64,000 nt of DNA from Opisthocomus hoazin. Lineage: Eukaryota; Chordata; Aves; Opisthocomiformes; Opisthocomidae. The notes beneath the pieces are model-generated. The model saw nothing but the letters and a program-made list of their open reading frames with translations. It was not told where the DNA came from and made no database searches. The translations under genes were made by a program, and so were the position numbers. Position 1 is the first letter of the stretch; the number at the start of each line of letters is the position of its first letter. Location of the stretch: assembly GCF_030867145.1 (NCBI RefSeq), contig NC_134454.1, forward strand, positions 70,476,308-70,540,307, written 5' to 3'. Shown piece by piece: positions 61,001-64,000 of the stretch.

Positions 61001-62742
61001 TAATGACCTAATTTATTTTGTATGGCGTTATGCTTAATGCTATAGGTAAGTAGAAGTGATGTTCAAGCATGTGCTGCTCAGTCAGTAGACAGACCACAAT
61101 GTTTGGTGTTGCTCCAGTGCAAGCATGGAAACATGCGGTTTTAACCTGAACTTACCCAGCAGACAGTCTGCAAATGCTGACATGACCTTGTATCTACAGG
61201 CTCTTTCTGAGAGCGCAGGAGAAAATTTGCTCAAACTGTGGTTCATTAACAAACCCGTGTAAACTGGAAACCAGCCTAAGAAATTGGGGTTTAAGCATTT
61301 TGAGGTTCAAGTCCAAGATCTCCAAGATCTATTAAGCAGTCCTAGTGTAAAATGACTTACAGCATAACACGTGTGCCACGGGTCACTAAGAAGTGGAGCA
61401 GCCAGTAGTTTGCTTTATTTGGCAATGCCACTGGTACTGCTAGGAGATAGACAAAGCATGTAGCTAATGCCTATAAATCCAGCTACTGCTGATTCTTGTA
61501 GCGTTGGGGAAGTGCAGGGCTGAAAGAAATTCTGAATATGTCAGTTTGATTTTTATTATTGAGAATTAAGTGGTGGCTAGAAAGGAATCCCAGAAGTCTT
61601 GGGCTTGCGCTCTCAATTCTATCTGTAGTGCATCATGCTAGTAAGGTATTGAAGATACAATGAATCCAGCCATGGGGAAGGCATATTCTCTCAACCTGGA
61701 TGAGCCCTGCATTAATTGCCTGGGGTGTGTTTACCTTGCTGATTTCATAGCACTTTAGAGAAATGTGGTTTAAATATGTTTGCATGGAGCTCTCTGTGGT
61801 TTGATCTGTAAGGGTTTGTGAGCTTCTGATGGGTCTTTTGCTGTATTGCTGGGTGCTTTCCAGAAGCTGAGCTAGCTCAGGGATCTCTAGTTGCTGTTAC
61901 AACTCTAAAGAGTACATATATCCTTACATAATACAAACAAAGATGATGCTTTAATGGTTTACACATTGGTAAATTCCTGGACCAGTTGCGGCACTTCCAG
62001 AAGCACAATCTTGTGAACATAATCCTTCAACATTAAAAGAAGGAGGGCAATGCTATTCCCATGGAGACAAAAAAAGAAGTAAATTTTTCAATAGATGCTC
62101 TAACGTGTGTGATAAAATATGAAGTTGCTCTGCCTTTCTTTGTGCCCTGGTTAGTAAACAGAACCTCTTAAACATCTACAGATGTCATTTTTCCTCTGGT
62201 AGCATAAGTGACTTGTTAACAACAGAAGATGCTTATGGTGCAAATAATTCCTTCCCCCTGTCTCCCTGTTCAGGAAGCAATAGATACACAGCCTCACTGC
62301 AGTCAATTCCTGTCTCAAAAATGCTTTTCAGTAAAATTGTTGAGAAGCAGAAAAGCTTGTATGTATTAAGCTTAGGTTAACCTAATAATCTTTGATGCTT
62401 GGGGTCTCTCAAGAAACTGCTGGTGAGTGTTGTATAATAACCACAGTCTTCATGCATTTTGTACTTCCTGATTAAATAGCTGCGTTGGCTATGATCAAAG
62501 ATAAGATAGATTGTCCCATTTCAACGTGGAGGTTTGTGTTTCTGCCAGTAAGCTCCACAGCACTGTATGTTCTCTGCATTTTGGCATTGTTTGTTTCAAA
62601 GAAGTAAGTTATTAACACTTTTTTCCTTCCTGTAGAGTTTAGAATTCTGTTCCCGCAGCTCACAGGGGTTCTGACACTTGCCTTCTTCATCCACAATTGT
62701 GTCATCACACTTCTTCAAAATAACAGGAATCAAGAAAACAAC
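39905..62742 (+). CDS. SLC38A9: SLC38A9 lysosomal amino-acid transporter / arginine sensor, 10 coding exons, 3' end cut by window
   Basis: Lysosomal membrane protein of the AAAP/SLC38 family that reports arginine to mTORC1 through Rag GTPases and Ragulator. Joined exons (39905-40008, 48072-48204, 48778-48899, 49048-49111, 49225-49318, 50309-50479, 53068-53127, 55337-55534, 58980-59087, 62636-62742) give 1,161 nt, 387 codons. Residues 1-115 form the cytosolic tail with [10 protein letters not shown] at 62-71, the Rag-binding segment; human I68, Y71, L74, P85 and P90 correspond to I65, Y68, L71, P82 and P87, all kept. TM1 (about 118-138) contains [15 protein letters not shown] lumenal loop with several N-glycosylation sequons follows TM3. 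About six membrane segments are inside the window; the remaining five, from VRDL on, lie beyond 64,000. An in-frame TAG at 39878 supports the ATG choice. Confidence 0.97.
40009..48071 (+). other. SLC38A9: SLC38A9 intron 2
   Basis: About 8 kb with no CR1 copy or gene recognised. A 19-base A run lies at 40951-40969. Small open frames have no recognisable homology. Confidence 0.65.
40951..40969. repeat. A19 homopolymer
   Basis: Uninterrupted 19-base A run in SLC38A9 intron 2. Confidence 0.95.
48072..48204 (+). CDS. SLC38A9: SLC38A9 exon, Rag/Ragulator-binding tail
   Basis: 133 nt, acceptor ccctcctttag, donor gtaaga, phase 2 to 0. It encodes [15 protein letters not shown] and [18 protein letters not shown], highly conserved in vertebrate SLC38A9. 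Confidence 0.98.
48778..48899 (+). CDS. SLC38A9: SLC38A9 exon, tail to TM1
   Basis: 122 nt, acceptor tttgttag, donor gtatgt, phase 0 to 2. It encodes [19 protein letters not shown] and [10 protein letters not shown]. The two prolines matching human P85 and P90 are kept. Confidence 0.98.
49048..49111 (+). CDS. SLC38A9: SLC38A9 exon, TM1
   Basis: 64 nt, acceptor cttttcctag, donor gtataa, phase 2 to 0. It encodes [18 protein letters not shown], the unwound TM1 region that lines the substrate site; T130 corresponds to human T133. Confidence 0.98.
49225..49318 (+). CDS. SLC38A9: SLC38A9 exon, TM2
   Basis: 94 nt, acceptor cctcttaacag, donor gtaaga, phase 0 to 1. It encodes [19 protein letters not shown] and [12 protein letters not shown]. 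Confidence 0.97.
50309..50479 (+). CDS. SLC38A9: SLC38A9 exon, TM3
   Basis: 171 nt, acceptor tgtcttcttcag, donor gtaagt, phase 1 to 1. It encodes [19 protein letters not shown] and [15 protein letters not shown]. Confidence 0.98.
53068..53127 (+). CDS. SLC38A9: SLC38A9 exon, lumenal loop
   Basis: 60 nt, acceptor cttcctttcag, donor gtaaga, phase 1 to 1. It encodes [19 protein letters not shown] with two N-glycosylation sequons (NVT, NGS). Skipping it would keep frame. Confidence 0.95.
55337..55534 (+). CDS. SLC38A9: SLC38A9 exon, lumenal loop and TM4
   Basis: 198 nt, acceptor ttctttctttcag, donor gtaggt, phase 1 to 1. It encodes [12 protein letters not shown], sequons NRS, NNT and NKS, then [19 protein letters not shown]. 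Confidence 0.97.
55613..56310 (-). mobile_element. CR1 LINE 3' fragment with remnant reverse-transcriptase C-terminus
   Basis: About 700 bases. The plus-strand start shows duplicated agaatcatagaa units. The minus strand keeps an open frame from 56309 to 55863 with the CR1 phrases [24 protein letters not shown] and [16 protein letters not shown]. It is 5'-truncated, so it is a dead copy. It lies just after SLC38A9 exon 9. Confidence 0.95.
58085..58754 (+). mobile_element. Avian endogenous retrovirus solo LTR (old, non-coding)
   Basis: Matches a common bird LTR: tgctctgctgggctagag near 58136, ttagttgttgctaagaa, a promoter/R region, ttttattaaactgtcttta near 58645 (polyadenylation-type signal in plus orientation), atctcaacccacaag, and the terminal taaaccacgaca ending at 58754. 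No internal retroviral genes flank it, so it is a solo LTR. The 5' boundary is approximate. It lies in SLC38A9 intron 9 in the gene's orientation. Confidence 0.8.
58980..59087 (+). CDS. SLC38A9: SLC38A9 exon, TM5
   Basis: 108 nt, acceptor gttcttttctag, donor gtaaga, phase 1 to 1. It encodes [19 protein letters not shown] and [12 protein letters not shown]. The solo LTR ends about 225 bases before the acceptor. Confidence 0.98.
62636..62742 (+). CDS. SLC38A9: SLC38A9 exon, TM6, last exon in window
   Basis: 107 nt, acceptor ttccttcctgtag, donor gtaagt, phase 1 to 0. It encodes [19 protein letters not shown] and NNRNQENN. The next family block (VRDL) was not found before 64,000. Confidence 0.98.
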
Positions 62743-62800
62743 GTAAGTAATTTCACCAGACTCTGCTAGTTTGTGTCTGGATTGCCAGGCAAGAGTGATT

Positions 62801-62816
62801 CCCCCCCCCCCCCCCC
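62801..62816. repeat. C16 homopolymer
   Basis: Uninterrupted 16-base C run 58 bases after the SLC38A9 exon ending at 62742. Confidence 0.95.
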
Positions 62817-63472
62817 GCCCCGTGTCTGCTTATCCTGAAATCGATCCAGGGACTGTAATAGCTTCAGAAAATGGGATTTTTGGGGATCTGACTCTTGGGA
62901 GCTGATAAGAAACCAGTTGTACATACTTTTCACTGTCTACCAGCGAGTAACAGATGCATTACACATTTATTCAAGTGAAAGGCTTGAGGAGCATTCCATA
63001 CTTATTTGTGGTCAGGCTGGTATTAAATGGCCAAATTACATGTGAGATGCAGTGTTGTAAGACTCTAGAAAAACTGACCGATTTTGGAATGAAAAACGCT
63101 GGAGAATATTGGGCACAGGACTGGTTTTAGCAGAGTCCTGAACAATAATTTTAGGGTCTAGATAATATATTTTCTCAGAGTTACTCCAGTAGTTTTGTGT
63201 CACAATCCAAGTCAAGCTTCTTAGGGAAACCTGACTCTTGTTCAGGAATTCCTCAAAAGCTGAAGCCTGGATTAGGAACCTTTGTGATATGTAGACTAGT
63301 CCTTGACCCTTGATAAAGCTATGTGCTGCTCATCAAAATGGAGTGGCATTCTTGCATAGTATTTTCCCATTATAAGATACAAAGTGGAGTAAATGTGATA
63401 CAGTTGGAGTCCTAGAGTATGTTTTTGCTGTAATTATTTTGATTAGATAATTTTTTCCTCCCTACTTTCTAG

Positions 63473-63510
63473 GATTCTTGTCCAGCTTCATTAAAGTCTT
63501 AGCTGTAAAG
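63473..63510 (+). other. Candidate 38-nt alternative exon in SLC38A9 intron 11
   Basis: Acceptor cctactttctag and donor gtaact flank 38 nt. Read in the phase left by the preceding exon it gives DSCPASLKS and then a stop, so inclusion would truncate the protein. Not part of the known SLC38A9 coding sequence. Confidence 0.2.
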
Positions 63511-63567
63511 GTAACTAGAATAACGTACAGAGATTTTTAAATATAACCTGTGTGGAAAAACTGGTAC

Positions 63568-63675
63568 AGAATCATGGAATCCCAGAATGGTTGAGGTTGG
63601 AAGGGACTTGTAGATGTCATCTTGTCCAGCTCCCCTGCTCAAGCAAGGCCACTTAGAACCGGTTGCCGACACAAG
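63568..63675 (-). mobile_element. Short CR1 3' fragment, minus orientation
   Basis: cagaatcatggaatcccag followed by a ggttggaagggacttgtag block, about 110 bases. SLC38A9 intron 11. Confidence 0.88.
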
Positions 63676-64000
63676 ACCTCAGATAAAATATATATGATTT
63701 GATTATTCAGAGGTGAAGTGCAGATTGTGTGCCAATACAGTGAGATGACCTTTTGCTTTAGTAATCTGCATAGTTACTTTTTTGTCCCGGTGAGCCAAGG
63801 CCAGCTTGTGAGTGACCACCTCTGCAAAGGAGTCATGAATTCTCCTCCAGGAAAGCTTCTTGGGGTTTATGGGCATTTCTGAAAATATTTTAACAACTCA
63901 AGAGGGCATTAGTGGAGCTCTGGAGAAAGAAAACTAAGTCAGTTTCTTCTCAGTTTTTGTCACAAAAATCGTACAGTTTGGAAAAGGGCAAGGTTTCTCT

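Larger units (their letters stand above)
59088..64000 (+). other. SLC38A9: SLC38A9 introns 10 and 11 (partial)
   Basis: Intron 10 (59088-62635) shows nothing distinctive. Intron 11 holds a 16-base C run at 62801-62816, a 38-nt exon-like segment at 63473-63510 and a CR1 fragment at 63568-63675. Confidence 0.65.

Overview
This is a vertebrate nuclear genome window, almost certainly from a bird. It has long introns, CpG-island promoters, many truncated CR1 LINE copies (including the characteristic CR1 tail repeat), one avian-type solo LTR, and no sign of dense prokaryotic coding. It holds two protein-coding genes arranged head to head, both cut by the window edges. In birds this pair is known from the Z chromosome; the same divergent pair occurs on human 5q11.2.

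Left part (1 to about 26,330, minus strand): DDX4, the vasa germline DEAD-box RNA helicase. I traced 14 coding exons plus a probable non-coding first exon by matching conserved protein blocks, AG/GT splice sites and reading phase. The joined product is 494 complete codons plus 2 nt. It runs from an Arg/Gly/Phe-rich disordered N-terminus through the Q motif, [21 protein letters not shown] and SAT to SIHG. The rest of helicase domain 2 and the C-terminus lie beyond position 1.

Middle part (about 26,330 to 31,650): about 5 kb between two CpG islands. The left island covers the DDX4 start and carries two CACGTG E-boxes and a YY1-like site. The right island is presumably the SLC38A9 promoter and carries CCCCG and GGGGCC/GGGCC tandem repeats. 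No conserved coding gene was recognised between them.

Right part (about 31,200 to 64,000, plus strand): SLC38A9, the lysosomal arginine-sensing transporter of the mTORC1 pathway. Ten coding exons (39,905 to 62,742) give 387 codons, covering the cytosolic Rag/Ragulator-binding tail and about six membrane segments. The remaining exons lie beyond 64,000.

The two genes do not act together; they are neighbours. The introns hold eight CR1 fragments, one solo LTR, homopolymer runs, hairpins and short duplications. I saw no CRISPR array, tRNA, rRNA or unknown multi-gene system. The more notable observations concern splicing (candidate frame-disrupting micro-exons, NAGNAG acceptors, a chain of same-phase N-terminal exons), promoter motifs, and a Gly in place of the usual Asp just after the DEAD box.
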